Shown: piece after piece, positions 8,219 through 18,309 of the stretch
Layout: every line of letters starts with the position of its first letter
Position numbering within the stretch: the first letter of the stretch is position 1
Source of the DNA: Paracandidimonas soli
Lineage (GTDB): Bacteria; Pseudomonadota; Gammaproteobacteria; Burkholderiales; Burkholderiaceae_B
Assembly (NCBI RefSeq): GCF_004342005.1
Contig: NZ_SMBX01000009.1
Coordinates: forward strand, 1 to 64,000
Reading direction: 5' to 3'
DNA: 64,000 nt
The notes under the pieces: generated by a model
Seen by the model: the letters and a program-made list of their open reading frames with translations, nothing else
Told to the model about the DNA's origin: nothing
Databases searched by the model: none
Position numbers and translations under genes: made by a program

Positions 8219-9541
8219 ATGAAGCAAGACGCAGCCGGTACAGCCACAATGGCGCAGGCAACCTTCGAACAGGTGCGGGCGGCACTGAACAATGACGCAA
8301 AGCTCTGGCAGGACTTCCTCTCCATCTGCCGGACCGGAGGGCGGCTGGCGGGATCCGACAGCGAGGCTGCGGCGCTTGCCCTTTGCGAGGCCGCCCTATC
8401 CGACGGGCGGCACACCGTGCATTGCGATCCTACCCGCTACAAGGGATGGCGATGCAACCATATCGCGCTGCGTCTGGCTGACAGCGGAGAGCTTCTTGAC
8501 GCCGCTCCCCTGCTGGGAGCGGCATTCACGCCCAAGGAAGGACTGGTGCTGGATGTCGTGGACCTGGGACGCGGCACTCTGGAACAGATTCACGCGGCAG
8601 GCGCGCAGCTGCGCGGCAAAGCCGTGCTGGTCGAGCACGAATACCCTTTCTCTTCTGAAACCATTCACCGGCGCCGCAAGCTGGCGGCGATCCAGGAGGC
8701 CGGCGCAGCCGCTTTCCTGATCGTGCAGAAGGAGCCTGGCATCGGTCCCGTTTCCGGATCTTCCGGACGCGCCGGCGCCCCCGGCATCCCCTCGGTGGGG
8801 ATTTCCCTGGAATCGGCCCGCCGCCTGCTGGAAAGCGGAGAACCACTGTCCATCGAGCTGCATGGCGAGGACATTCCCGATGCGCAAACCCACACCCTGC
8901 GCATCGAGCTCCCCGGCCAGACGGATGAAACCATCGTCCTGTCCGCGCACCTGGATGGACATTCGCTGGCGGAAAGCGCGCTGGACAATGCCACCGGCGT
9001 CGCGGCGGCGCTGGCGCTGGCGCGCGCCTATGCACCGATCATGGCGCACATGCGCCGCAGCCTGACAGTCTGCCTGTTCAGCGCCGAGGAATGGGCGCTG
9101 CGCGGATCGCACGAGTGGCTGCAGGCGCTGGCGCCGGAGAGCAAAGCGCGGATGTCCATGAACCTGAACCTGGACTCGCTGTCGGGTTCCGACAACCTGA
9201 CGGTGCTGAGCTCGGGCTTTCCCGTACTGGGCCAGCTCGCGCAAGCGGCGGCAAAGCGCGTCGACGTCCAGCTTGGGCACCATGTGCCGCTGATGTCCAA
9301 CAGCGACCACGCCAACTTCGCCGCCCAGGGCATTCCCGCCATGCGCCTGATCGCCGGGTTCAACGAACCGGACAGCGACCTGAAGTACCTGCTGACGCGC
9401 GCCGACACCAGTCGTCTGGCAAAAGAAGCGCAATTGCGCAGCGCGACGCAAGTCGCCGCCTCTATCCTCTGGGACGCCTTGACCGCCGAAGATCTGTCGC
9501 ATCTGAAGCATCCCCTTCCCGCCGAGGCGGCCCTGTCATGA
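8219..9541 (+). CDS. M28-family zinc aminopeptidase-like protein with PA domain
   Basis: A 440-residue protein with a protease-associated (PA)-type insert at about residues 110-210 and a C-terminal M28 peptidase domain. All metal and catalytic residues are present: His244 and Asp246 (HLD), Asp256 (DNATG), Glu290/Glu291 (SAEEW), Asp319 (NLNLDSL) and His364 (SNSDHANF). No signal peptide is seen, which suggests a cytoplasmic enzyme releasing an amino acid or cleaving an acyl-amino bond. Its stop codon overlaps the start of the downstream flavoprotein (ATGA), which argues for translational coupling. A start at 8249 (MAQATF) is an alternative. Confidence 0.9.
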   Translation: MKQDAAGTATMAQATFEQVRAALNNDAKLWQDFLSICRTGGRLAGSDSEAAALALCEAALSDGRHTVHCDPTRYKGWRCNHIALRLADSGELLDAAPLLGAAFTPKEGLVLDVVDLGRGTLEQIHAAGAQLRGKAVLVEHEYPFSSETIHRRRKLAAIQEAGAAAFLIVQKEPGIGPVSGSSGRAGAPGIPSVGISLESARRLLESGEPLSIELHGEDIPDAQTHTLRIELPGQTDETIVLSAHLDGHSLAESALDNATGVAAALALARAYAPIMAHMRRSLTVCLFSAEEWALRGSHEWLQALAPESKARMSMNLNLDSLSGSDNLTVLSSGFPVLGQLAQAAAKRVDVQLGHHVPLMSNSDHANFAAQGIPAMRLIAGFNEPDSDLKYLLTRADTSRLAKEAQLRSATQVAASILWDALTAEDLSHLKHPLPAEAALS

Positions 9542-10788
9542 CACAGCCTTCCGTTACCATCGTCGGAGCGGGCATCGTCGGCCTCACCTGCGCCTATAAA
9601 CTGCAGCAGCAGGGTTTTGCCGTCACTATCGTGGATCGCGAGGGTCCTTGCGCGGGCGCCAGCTTCGGCAACGCCGCGCACATGGCGATCGCCTCGATCT
9701 TCCCCCAATCCGTTCCAGGCATCGCCGGGCAGTCCTGGCGGATGCTGCGGGACAGGCGCGGCCCGCTCATCGCCAATCCGGCGTACGTCCTGCAACACCT
9801 GCCCTGGTTCCTGAAATTCCTCAGGCTGGGCAATGCCGACGCGGCGGCGCGCGGCACGCATGTCATGAGCCAGTTGTTGTCACGCGCCTGGGAACACTGG
9901 AATCCGGTGCTGCGGGATATCGGCGCCACGCACCTGGTTCGCCAGACCGGCGCCCTGCATGTCTTCGGCTCCAGGCAGGCAATGCAGAACTCGCATGGCG
10001 CCTATCTCAAGCGCCAGCAACTGGGCGTGGAGTGCCGCGTCCTTGGCGTCGAAGAAGCCAGGGAAATGGAACCCGCGCTGACAGAGCACATTGCCGGCGC
10101 CGTCCATATCCCCGCCATGGGACACGTGACGGACACACGCCAGTTGTGCCAGGCCTTGGCCGACCGCGTCACAGCCAATGGCGGCAGGCTGCTGCACCAG
10201 CAGGTAACGGCCATACGCAACGACGGTGTGCAGACCACGGAAGCCTTCCTGCCCTCCAGCCAGGTCGTTCTAGCCGCGGGCGCGTGGTCCGCCCGGTTCG
10301 CGAGAGAACTGGGGGTCGGCGTGCCCGTAGTGTCGGAGCGCGGCTATCACGTCCGCCTTCCCAAGAACGCGTCCACCCTGCGCACGCCCGTGCTGCTGGT
10401 CGAGAACAAAGTCGCACTGACACCGATGCAGGACGGCCTGCGCATGGCAAGCGTAGCGGAATTCACACATCCCGACGCGGCGCCCTATCATGATCGCGCA
10501 GCCTTCGTGTTCCAGGGCCTGGAGCGATGGGTGAGCGGCGTGGACGCAACGCCCGAAACACGCTGGGTCGGCCCTCGTCCTTCCACTCCCGACAGCAGGC
10601 CCATCATCGGGCGGTCTCCCGCCATGCCGAATGTATTGCTGGCCTATGGACACGGCCATCTCGGCCTGAGCCTGGGCGGCCTGACCGGCAGCCTGATTGC
10701 GGAGCTGGCCACTGGCCAAGCGCCGTCAATCGACCTATCATGGCTGTCTCCAACCCGCAGGCTTGGCAAGACAGGCACGCCGGTATAA
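9538..10788 (+). CDS. D-amino-acid dehydrogenase/oxidase-like FAD oxidoreductase
   Basis: A 416-residue flavoprotein of the DAO family, resembling DadA. The dinucleotide-binding motif VGAGIVGLTCAY is at residues 9-20, an acidic residue ending strand 2 is at VDREG, and the C-terminal FAD segment has WVGPRPSTPDSRPIIG and GHGHLGLSLGGLTG. DadA-type enzymes oxidise D-amino acids to 2-oxo acids and ammonia, passing electrons to quinones. The start is the ATG overlapping the M28 peptidase stop by four bases; longer upstream extension of this frame lies inside the peptidase gene. With the peptidase, this suggests release and oxidation of an amino-acid moiety, possibly D-configured. This is inference. 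Confidence 0.9.
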   Translation: MTQPSVTIVGAGIVGLTCAYKLQQQGFAVTIVDREGPCAGASFGNAAHMAIASIFPQSVPGIAGQSWRMLRDRRGPLIANPAYVLQHLPWFLKFLRLGNADAAARGTHVMSQLLSRAWEHWNPVLRDIGATHLVRQTGALHVFGSRQAMQNSHGAYLKRQQLGVECRVLGVEEAREMEPALTEHIAGAVHIPAMGHVTDTRQLCQALADRVTANGGRLLHQQVTAIRNDGVQTTEAFLPSSQVVLAAGAWSARFARELGVGVPVVSERGYHVRLPKNASTLRTPVLLVENKVALTPMQDGLRMASVAEFTHPDAAPYHDRAAFVFQGLERWVSGVDATPETRWVGPRPSTPDSRPIIGRSPAMPNVLLAYGHGHLGLSLGGLTGSLIAELATGQAPSIDLSWLSPTRRLGKTGTPV

Positions 10789-10818
10789 CCCACTCTCTCC
10801 CCCGTCACGGGACAATAC

Positions 10819-11577
10819 ATGGATTTTCTGCTGGTCATTCTTGCCGCATTCTTCGCCGGCATCCTCAATGCCGTCGCTGGCGGCGGAAGCTTTTTGACGC
10901 TGCCTGCGCTGGTTGCCGTCGGCGTGCCGCCGGTCCTGGCCAATGCCACAGGCACGCTGGCGCTGCTGCCTGGCTACTTCTCGGGCACATGGGCCATGCG
11001 CGGCGACCTGCACGCCGAACGGCACCCCATGCCGTTGAAGCGCATGGTGCTGATCGCCACGCTGGGCGGCGGTGTCGGCGCGCTGCTGCTGATCTGGATC
11101 GACCCCGATGTATTCCGCAGCATGGCGCCGTGGCTGCTGCTGGTCGCCACGCTGATCTTCTGGTTTGCGCCTATCGTGTTGCGCAGCATTGCGCAATCGC
11201 AGGACGCTGCCGCTCCGCATGAAAACACCCTGAAAGCGCAAGTGGGACTCACCGCCGTCAGCATATACGGCGGCTTCTTCAATGGCGGGATCGGCATCAT
11301 GCTGCTGGCGCTGTTCAGCATCAGCGGCTACCAGAGCCTGAACACCATGAACTCCCTGAAGAACCTGCTGTCGGGAATACTGACCACGATCGCCGTGGTC
11401 ATTTATGTCGCGGGCGCTTTGATCGACTGGCAATACGCCTTCGCGATGCTGGTTGCCGCATTGCTGGGCGGCTATGCGGGCGGCAGGCTGGCGAGGCTGA
11501 TCCCTCGCTCTGTGCTGCGCGCCGGCATCGTCCTGATCGGGCTTGCGATGACGGCGTTCATGTTCGTCCGCCTGTAG
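10819..11577 (+). CDS. TauE/SafE-family membrane permease
   Basis: A 252-residue integral membrane protein with about seven or eight hydrophobic segments and the family's first-helix signature FFAGILNAVAGGGSFLTLPAL, followed by NATGTLALLPGY and a second repeat containing GGFFNGGIGIMLLALF. TauE/SafE proteins export or import sulfite, sulfoacetate and other organosulfonates or carboxylates. It begins 30 bases after the flavoprotein and ends the cluster, 21 bases from the convergent polA stop. In this context it may export a product such as sulfite or move the substrate; nothing in the sequence decides which. Confidence 0.9.
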   Translation: MDFLLVILAAFFAGILNAVAGGGSFLTLPALVAVGVPPVLANATGTLALLPGYFSGTWAMRGDLHAERHPMPLKRMVLIATLGGGVGALLLIWIDPDVFRSMAPWLLLVATLIFWFAPIVLRSIAQSQDAAAPHENTLKAQVGLTAVSIYGGFFNGGIGIMLLALFSISGYQSLNTMNSLKNLLSGILTTIAVVIYVAGALIDWQYAFAMLVAALLGGYAGGRLARLIPRSVLRAGIVLIGLAMTAFMFVRL

Positions 11578-11598
11578 GCCCGGCGGGCGGGAGCGCGA

Positions 11599-14346
11599 TC
11601 AGTGCGCCTGCTCCCAGTTATCCCCTACCCCCACCTCGGCCACCAGCGGCACAGCCAGTTCCGCCACATTGCTCATCAGCTCGGGTAGCGCCCTGGACAA
11701 TAGCTCCACTTCGCCCTGCGGCGCGTCGAACACCAGTTCGTCGTGCACCTGCATGACCATCAGTGTTTTCAGCTTTTCCGCATCGATCCAGCGCTGCACC
11801 GCCACCATGGCCATCTTGATCAGGTCGGCCGATGTGCCCTGCATGGGCGCGTTGATGGCGGCGCGTTCCGCTCCGGCCAGCCTGGGCCCCTTGGCGCCCT
11901 TGATGTCCGGCAGCCACAGCCTGCGTCCGAACACGGTTTCCACATAGCCCTGCTCCCTGGCTTTCTGCTTGGTCTGCTCCATGTACATGGCGACGCCCGG
12001 ATAGCGGGTGAAGTAGCGGTCGATGTAGGACTTGGCCGCATCGCGCGTGATGCCCAGGTTCGATGCCAGGCCGAATTCGCCCATGCCGTAGATCAGCCCG
12101 AAGTTGATCGCTTTGGCGGAGCGGCGCTGTTCCGCAGTGACCTCTTCCAGCGGCACGCCGAACACTTCGGAGGCCGTGGCGCGGTGAATGTCCAGGCCCT
12201 GGGCGAAGGCCCGCTGCAGGTTCTCGTCGCCCGATACGTGCGCCATGACACGCAGCTCTATCTGCGAGTAGTCGGCGGATACAATCTTGCGGCCTTCGTC
12301 CGGCACGAAGGCCATGCGCACGCGCCGGCCCTCGGGTGTGCGCACAGGAATATTCTGCAGATTGGGATCGGAGGACGCCAGCCTTCCGGTAATGACGGAA
12401 GCCTGCGAATAGCGTGTGTGCACGCGCCCTGTACGGCTGTCGATCATGCGCGGCAGCTTGTCGGTGTAGGTGGACTTCAGCTTCGCCAGGCCGCGGTACT
12501 CCAGCAGCAGTTGCGGCAAGGGATAGTCACGGGCCAGCTTGCTCAGCACGTCTTCGTCGGTCGATGGCGCGCCGCTGGCGGTCTTGCGCACCACCGGCAG
12601 ACCCATGCGCTGGAACAGGATTTCCCCAAGTTGCTTGGGAGAGTTCAGATTGAACGGCTGGCCGGCCAGTTCGTAGGCTTTCTGCTCCAATTCCACCAGT
12701 TGCTGACCGATCTCGTGGCTTTGCTTGCCCAGCACTTTGGCATCGATGCGCACGCCGTTGCGCTCGATGGTCGTCAGCACGGCGGAGGCCTGTACCTCCA
12801 GCTTGTAGATGCGCTCCAGGCCTTCGTCCTGCGCAATCCTGGGGCGCAGCACTTCATGCAGCTGCAGCGTGAAGTCGGCGTCTTCGCTGGCATAGTGCGC
12901 AGCGGTTTCCACCGCCACTTCGTCGAAGCCGATCTGCTTGGCGCCCTTGCCGCAGATATCCTCATAGGCCACGCCGGTGCGTCCCAGCCAGCGCTGTCCC
13001 AGCTCCAGCATGTTCACGCGGCGATGGGATTCCAGCACATAGGCCTGCAGCATGGTGTCTTCGTCGATGCCGGCCAGGGCGATGCCTTCGTTAGCCAGCA
13101 CGTGGGTGTCATACTTGGCGTTGTGCAGCACCTTGGATGCGCCCGCGTCTTCCAGCCACGGCTTCATGCGCTCCAGCACCTCGGCCAGCGGCAGCTGGAC
13201 GACCTGGTCCGGACCGCGATGGGCCAGGGGAATATAGCAGGCAGTGCCGGGCTTCACGCACAGCGAAATGCCGACCAGCCTGGCCTCCATGGGGTCGAGC
13301 GACGTCGTTTCCGTGTCCAGGGCAACCAGCGGCGCCGTGCGCAGCCGCTCCATCCATTGATCGAACGCCTCCCAGTCCAGCACGACCTCGTAATTGGCTT
13401 CGACAGCTGCGGGCGGCGCACCCTCATTCGTTTCGGCGGAGGCTGTCTTGACCATGACTCTGGCGTCCTGTTCGGGAATGCGCTGGGGATCCCCCGTGAG
13501 ATCGCGCAGCCATGTACGGAAACCATAGTCTTCGTACAGGCGGATCAGGGCCTCCTTGTCCTGCTGCGGCGGCACGAAGGATTCCAGGCCTCCTGCGATC
13601 TCGGGCAGCTCGCAATCCAGCTTGACGGTAACCAGCTTGCGCGTCAGCTCGAAATTGGGGATGGCGGCGCGCAGGTTTTCGCCCAGCACCCCCTTGATGC
13701 TGTCGGCATTGCGCACCAGCTCATCCAGCGTACCGTACTGGTTCAGCCACTTGGCCGCTGTTTTAGGGCCCACCTTGGCAACGCCGGGGATATTGTCCAC
13801 GGTATCGCCGGTCAGCATCAGGAAGTCCACGATCTGGTCGGGACGCACGCCGTACTTGCCGACGACGCCGGCCACATCCTGGCGTTCCCCGCTCATGGTG
13901 TTGATCAATTCAACATGCTCATTGACGAGTTGCGCCAGATCCTTGTCGCCAGTCGATATAATCGTATGTACGCCCCCGGCCGTCGCCTGTACTGCCAAGG
14001 TGCCGATGATGTCATCGGCCTCGACGCCGGGGACGGCCAGCAGCGGCCAGCCCAGTGCCCTGACCGCCGCATGAATCGGCTCGATCTGGCTTGCCAGGTC
14101 TTCCGGCATGGAGGGCCGCTGCGCCTTGTATTCGGAATACAGATCGTCGCGGAATGTCTTGCCCTTGGCATCGAAAATGCAGGCGGCATAGTCCGCCTTG
14201 TAATCCTGGGTCAGCTTGCGCAGCATGGAGATCACGCCGTAGAGCGCTCCGGTGGGCTCTCCTTTGGCATTACGCAGGTCCGGCATGGCATGGTAGGCCC
14301 TGTACAGATAACTGGAACCATCCACAAGCAACAAGGTTTTCTTCAT
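11599..14346 (-). CDS. polA: DNA polymerase I
   Basis: A 915-residue repair and Okazaki-processing polymerase with all three activities: 5'-nuclease (about residues 1-290, LLVDGSSYLYRAYHAM at the start), 3'-5' exonuclease (about 310-500, with DTETTSLD, HNAKYDTHVL and YASEDAD) and polymerase A (about 530-915, with motif A SADYSQIELRV, motif B RRSAKAINFGLIYG and motif C MQVHDELVFD). The proofreading acidic residues are intact. I choose the ATG at 14346; a TTG twelve bases upstream is possible but less likely. Its start codon directly abuts that of the divergent LOG gene (CATATG). It is convergent with the TauE gene, 21 bases away. Confidence 0.97.
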   Translation of the reverse strand: MKKTLLLVDGSSYLYRAYHAMPDLRNAKGEPTGALYGVISMLRKLTQDYKADYAACIFDAKGKTFRDDLYSEYKAQRPSMPEDLASQIEPIHAAVRALGWPLLAVPGVEADDIIGTLAVQATAGGVHTIISTGDKDLAQLVNEHVELINTMSGERQDVAGVVGKYGVRPDQIVDFLMLTGDTVDNIPGVAKVGPKTAAKWLNQYGTLDELVRNADSIKGVLGENLRAAIPNFELTRKLVTVKLDCELPEIAGGLESFVPPQQDKEALIRLYEDYGFRTWLRDLTGDPQRIPEQDARVMVKTASAETNEGAPPAAVEANYEVVLDWEAFDQWMERLRTAPLVALDTETTSLDPMEARLVGISLCVKPGTACYIPLAHRGPDQVVQLPLAEVLERMKPWLEDAGASKVLHNAKYDTHVLANEGIALAGIDEDTMLQAYVLESHRRVNMLELGQRWLGRTGVAYEDICGKGAKQIGFDEVAVETAAHYASEDADFTLQLHEVLRPRIAQDEGLERIYKLEVQASAVLTTIERNGVRIDAKVLGKQSHEIGQQLVELEQKAYELAGQPFNLNSPKQLGEILFQRMGLPVVRKTASGAPSTDEDVLSKLARDYPLPQLLLEYRGLAKLKSTYTDKLPRMIDSRTGRVHTRYSQASVITGRLASSDPNLQNIPVRTPEGRRVRMAFVPDEGRKIVSADYSQIELRVMAHVSGDENLQRAFAQGLDIHRATASEVFGVPLEEVTAEQRRSAKAINFGLIYGMGEFGLASNLGITRDAAKSYIDRYFTRYPGVAMYMEQTKQKAREQGYVETVFGRRLWLPDIKGAKGPRLAGAERAAINAPMQGTSADLIKMAMVAVQRWIDAEKLKTLMVMQVHDELVFDAPQGEVELLSRALPELMSNVAELAVPLVAEVGVGDNWEQAH

Positions 14347-15024
14347 ATGAGTATTCAATCCGTCCGGCTGCCCGCCAGCGAGCAGATTCCCGGAATTATG
14401 TCAGAGTTGCAGACCGCAGCCGAAACCCTGCAGGAAATCGGCTGGGGGGTCAGTGTATTCGGAAGTGCGCGCCTGCGCCCCGATTCTCCTTACTATCAAT
14501 TGAGCGAAGCCATCGGCCAGCGCCTGGCCAAGGCCGGCCTGACCGTAATCGCCGGCGGCGGCCCCGGCATCATGGAAGCCGCCAACAAAGGCGCCTTCGA
14601 GGCCGGCGGCCACAGCATCGGCCTGAACATCGAACTGCCGCGCGAAACCCACAACAACCACTACCAGACGCACAGCCTGTATTTCAACTACTTCTATTCG
14701 CGCAAGGCCACGTTCTTCATGCACAGCGCGGCCTATGTCGCGCTGCCCGGCGGATTCGGCACGCTGGACGAGCTGTTCGAGGTGCTGACGCTGGTACAGA
14801 CGCGCAAGGTTCCGTCCGCCCCCATTGTACTGGTCGGCGTGTCGTTCTGGTCCGGCCTGATCGACTGGATCAAGAGCCAGTTGGTCACCCTGGGGCTGAT
14901 TGCCCCCAATGACCTCAACCTTTTCATCGTCACCGACGATGTGGACGAGGTCATGGCGCATATCAACAAGTACTGCGTCGAGTGCACCGCACGCTCCGAT
15001 ACGGCCCCAGCATTGCCGGAATAA
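14347..15024 (+). CDS. LOG-family (lysine decarboxylase-like) nucleotide phosphoribohydrolase
   Basis: A 225-residue Rossmann-like protein of the TIGR00730 group. It carries SVFGSARLRPDSPYY, GGGPGIMEAANKGAFEAGG and the catalytic LOG signature PGGFGTLDELFEVLTLVQ. Characterised LOG enzymes release the base from cytokinin-type or other nucleoside 5'-monophosphates; many bacterial copies are misnamed lysine decarboxylase. The frame begins at 14347, immediately next to the polA start codon; a second ATG at 14398 (MSELQTAAETL) is a credible alternative that would leave 51 bases for a promoter. It is followed by the repeat and terminator region at 15029-15187. Confidence 0.88.
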   Translation: MSIQSVRLPASEQIPGIMSELQTAAETLQEIGWGVSVFGSARLRPDSPYYQLSEAIGQRLAKAGLTVIAGGGPGIMEAANKGAFEAGGHSIGLNIELPRETHNNHYQTHSLYFNYFYSRKATFFMHSAAYVALPGGFGTLDELFEVLTLVQTRKVPSAPIVLVGVSFWSGLIDWIKSQLVTLGLIAPNDLNLFIVTDDVDEVMAHINKYCVECTARSDTAPALPE

Positions 15025-15028
15025 GCCT

Positions 15029-15145
15029 GGGGCGCTTTTTGCCTAGGAACGGCCCGGCGGCAGAAAAGGCCCCCGCGCCGCGCCTTCGGCTTGCTGCCCC
15101 CCGAGGGGGTGCTTTTTGCCTTGGGGCGGCCCGGCGGCAAAAAAG
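15029..15145. repeat. GC-rich intergenic repeat, copy A (one and a half units)
   Basis: The unit is a CCCCC/GGGGG hairpin followed by GCTTTTTGCC and CGGCCCGGCGGCAAAAA. Here a half unit (15029-15067) precedes a full unit (15094-15145). TTTTTGCC and GGCAAAAA form inverted ends, so each unit can terminate transcription from both sides. Related copies lie at 47443-47597 and 53637-53723. Here it sits between the convergent LOG and typA genes. Confidence 0.85.
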
Positions 15146-15187
15146 AATCAACCCCTGAAGACGGGATTGCAGCCCATCTTCAGGGGT
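15142..15187 (-). terminator. Intrinsic terminator of the typA-end operon
   Basis: ACCCCTGAAGA (15151-15161) pairs perfectly with TCTTCAGGGGT (15177-15187). On the minus strand the stem is followed by a T-rich run including TTCTTTTTT. It lies 99 bases after the typA stop codon. Confidence 0.85.
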
Positions 15188-15285
15188 CGATTCAATTCAG
15201 CGCAATGCGCAGACGCTTATCTTGAAACGGAGCGCGTCCGGCGAAGGCTGCGCCGTATCCGGCGCAAGGCCCTCACCGCCGGAAA

Positions 15286-17102
<1,817 letters not shown>

Positions 17103-17106
<4 letters not shown>

Positions 17107-17858
17107 AGATGTTGGTCCTTGTGTTGGCCCTGGGGCAGCAGGCCCTCGGGCAATGCATTGAGAGGAATCAGAACGGACTGGGGTTCAGACATGGTCTGCA
17201 GAGTATCCAGCGCAACCGAGTCATCCAGATGAAACGGCCCGACCTTCAAGCGCCGAAGCGCCTGGAGATGTGCGCCACAGCCCAGGAGCCGTCCGATATC
17301 CTGAGCCAAAGTACGTATATAAGTGCCTTTGCTGCAATGCACCTCGATGTCGGCATGCATGCCTTCGCAGCCGAGCAGCGTCAGCGCATGAATGGTAACC
17401 GTGCGCGGCGGCCGCTCCAGTTCTATGCCCTGCCGGGCATATTCGTACAGCGGCTTGCCATCGCGCTTGAGTGCGGAATGCATGGGCGGCACCTGCTGGA
17501 TTTCTCCGCGGAAAGCCTCCAGCGCCTGTTCCAGCTGCCCGGCGGTCACGCCGGAGAAATCCGCCGGAGCTTCGGACACTACCTTGCCAGTCAGGTCGCC
17601 CGCATCGGTTTCCTGTCCGAAGCGCAGGCGCGCGCGATAGACCTTGTCGGCATCCAGCAGATTACCGGATATCTTGGTGGCGCGTCCCAGGCAACAGACC
17701 AGCAGGCCAGTGGCGAACGGATCCAGCGTGCCGGTATGCCCCGCCTTTCTTGCGTTCAGCGCCCGCTTGGCGCGTTGCAGTGCATGGTTGCTGGACAAAC
17801 CCTCGGGTTTATCCAGCAACAACACGCCATCGAGCTCCAGCCCTCGTCGGGAAGCCAT
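17103..17858 (-). CDS. truB: tRNA pseudouridine(55) synthase TruB
   Basis: A 251-residue enzyme that makes pseudouridine 55 in the T loop of tRNAs. It has the TruB N-terminal core [20 protein letters not shown], the catalytic Asp in [15 protein letters not shown] (near residue 46) and the conserved [15 protein letters not shown]. The C-terminal region is short, without an obvious full PUA domain, consistent with proteobacterial TruB. It lies 39 bases after rbfA and overlaps typA by four bases, the usual order in the nusA-infB operon of betaproteobacteria. Confidence 0.96.
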
Positions 17859-17897
17859 CGTTCAAGAATTCCAGGTAAAAACAAAAACGACAGCCGT

Positions 17898-18308
17898 TCA
17901 GGGCTGTTCGTCGGGGACGTCGGGATCGTCGGAGGCCGCGGGCGCGGCGGAAGGACGGTTGACCTGATCGATCAGTTGCGAAAGCGCCAGGCCGCGCGTG
18001 AGCTGGTCGTCGTGGATGAAGCGCAGCGTGGGAACCGTGTGGATGTGCAGCATCTTGAAAAGCAGGGAATGCAGCCAGCCGGCCTTTTCGTTCAGGATGG
18101 CGGCGGCCGCTTCCGGCTCCGCGCCCATGACGGTGAAATAAACCTTGGCATGGGCATAATCGACCGACAGGTCCACATCGGAAAGCGTAATGAGTCCGGC
18201 GCGGGAGACATCGATCTCGCGCTGGATCAGGACAGCCAGATCCTTGCGGATCTGGTCTGCCAGCCGGGCGTTACGCCCGGCGTTGGAACGTGTTTTGTGT
18301 CGACTCAT
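17898..18308 (-). CDS. rbfA: Ribosome-binding factor A
   Basis: A 136-residue 30S maturation factor with a KH-like fold: [19 protein letters not shown], then [17 protein letters not shown] and [17 protein letters not shown] start at 18308 ([11 protein letters not shown]), one base after the infB stop codon; a longer in-frame extension to 18374 lies inside infB and begins with low-complexity Lys/Ser sequence. The C-terminal 25 residues are acidic and proline-rich. Being the fourth gene of the rimP-nusA-infB-rbfA-truB-typA operon fits its role in ribosome assembly. Confidence 0.95.
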   Translation of the reverse strand: MSRHKTRSNAGRNARLADQIRKDLAVLIQREIDVSRAGLITLSDVDLSVDYAHAKVYFTVMGAEPEAAAAILNEKAGWLHSLLFKMLHIHTVPTLRFIHDDQLTRGLALSQLIDQVNRPSAAPAASDDPDVPDEQP

Positions 18309-18309
18309 A

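Noticed and set aside
11743-14346. Long plus-strand open frame opposite polA, in frame with the LOG gene
   Set aside because: Absence of stops opposite a GC-rich coding sequence is a codon-bias effect; the translation is His/Gln-rich with no recognisable domain, and LOG homologues do not have such an extension.
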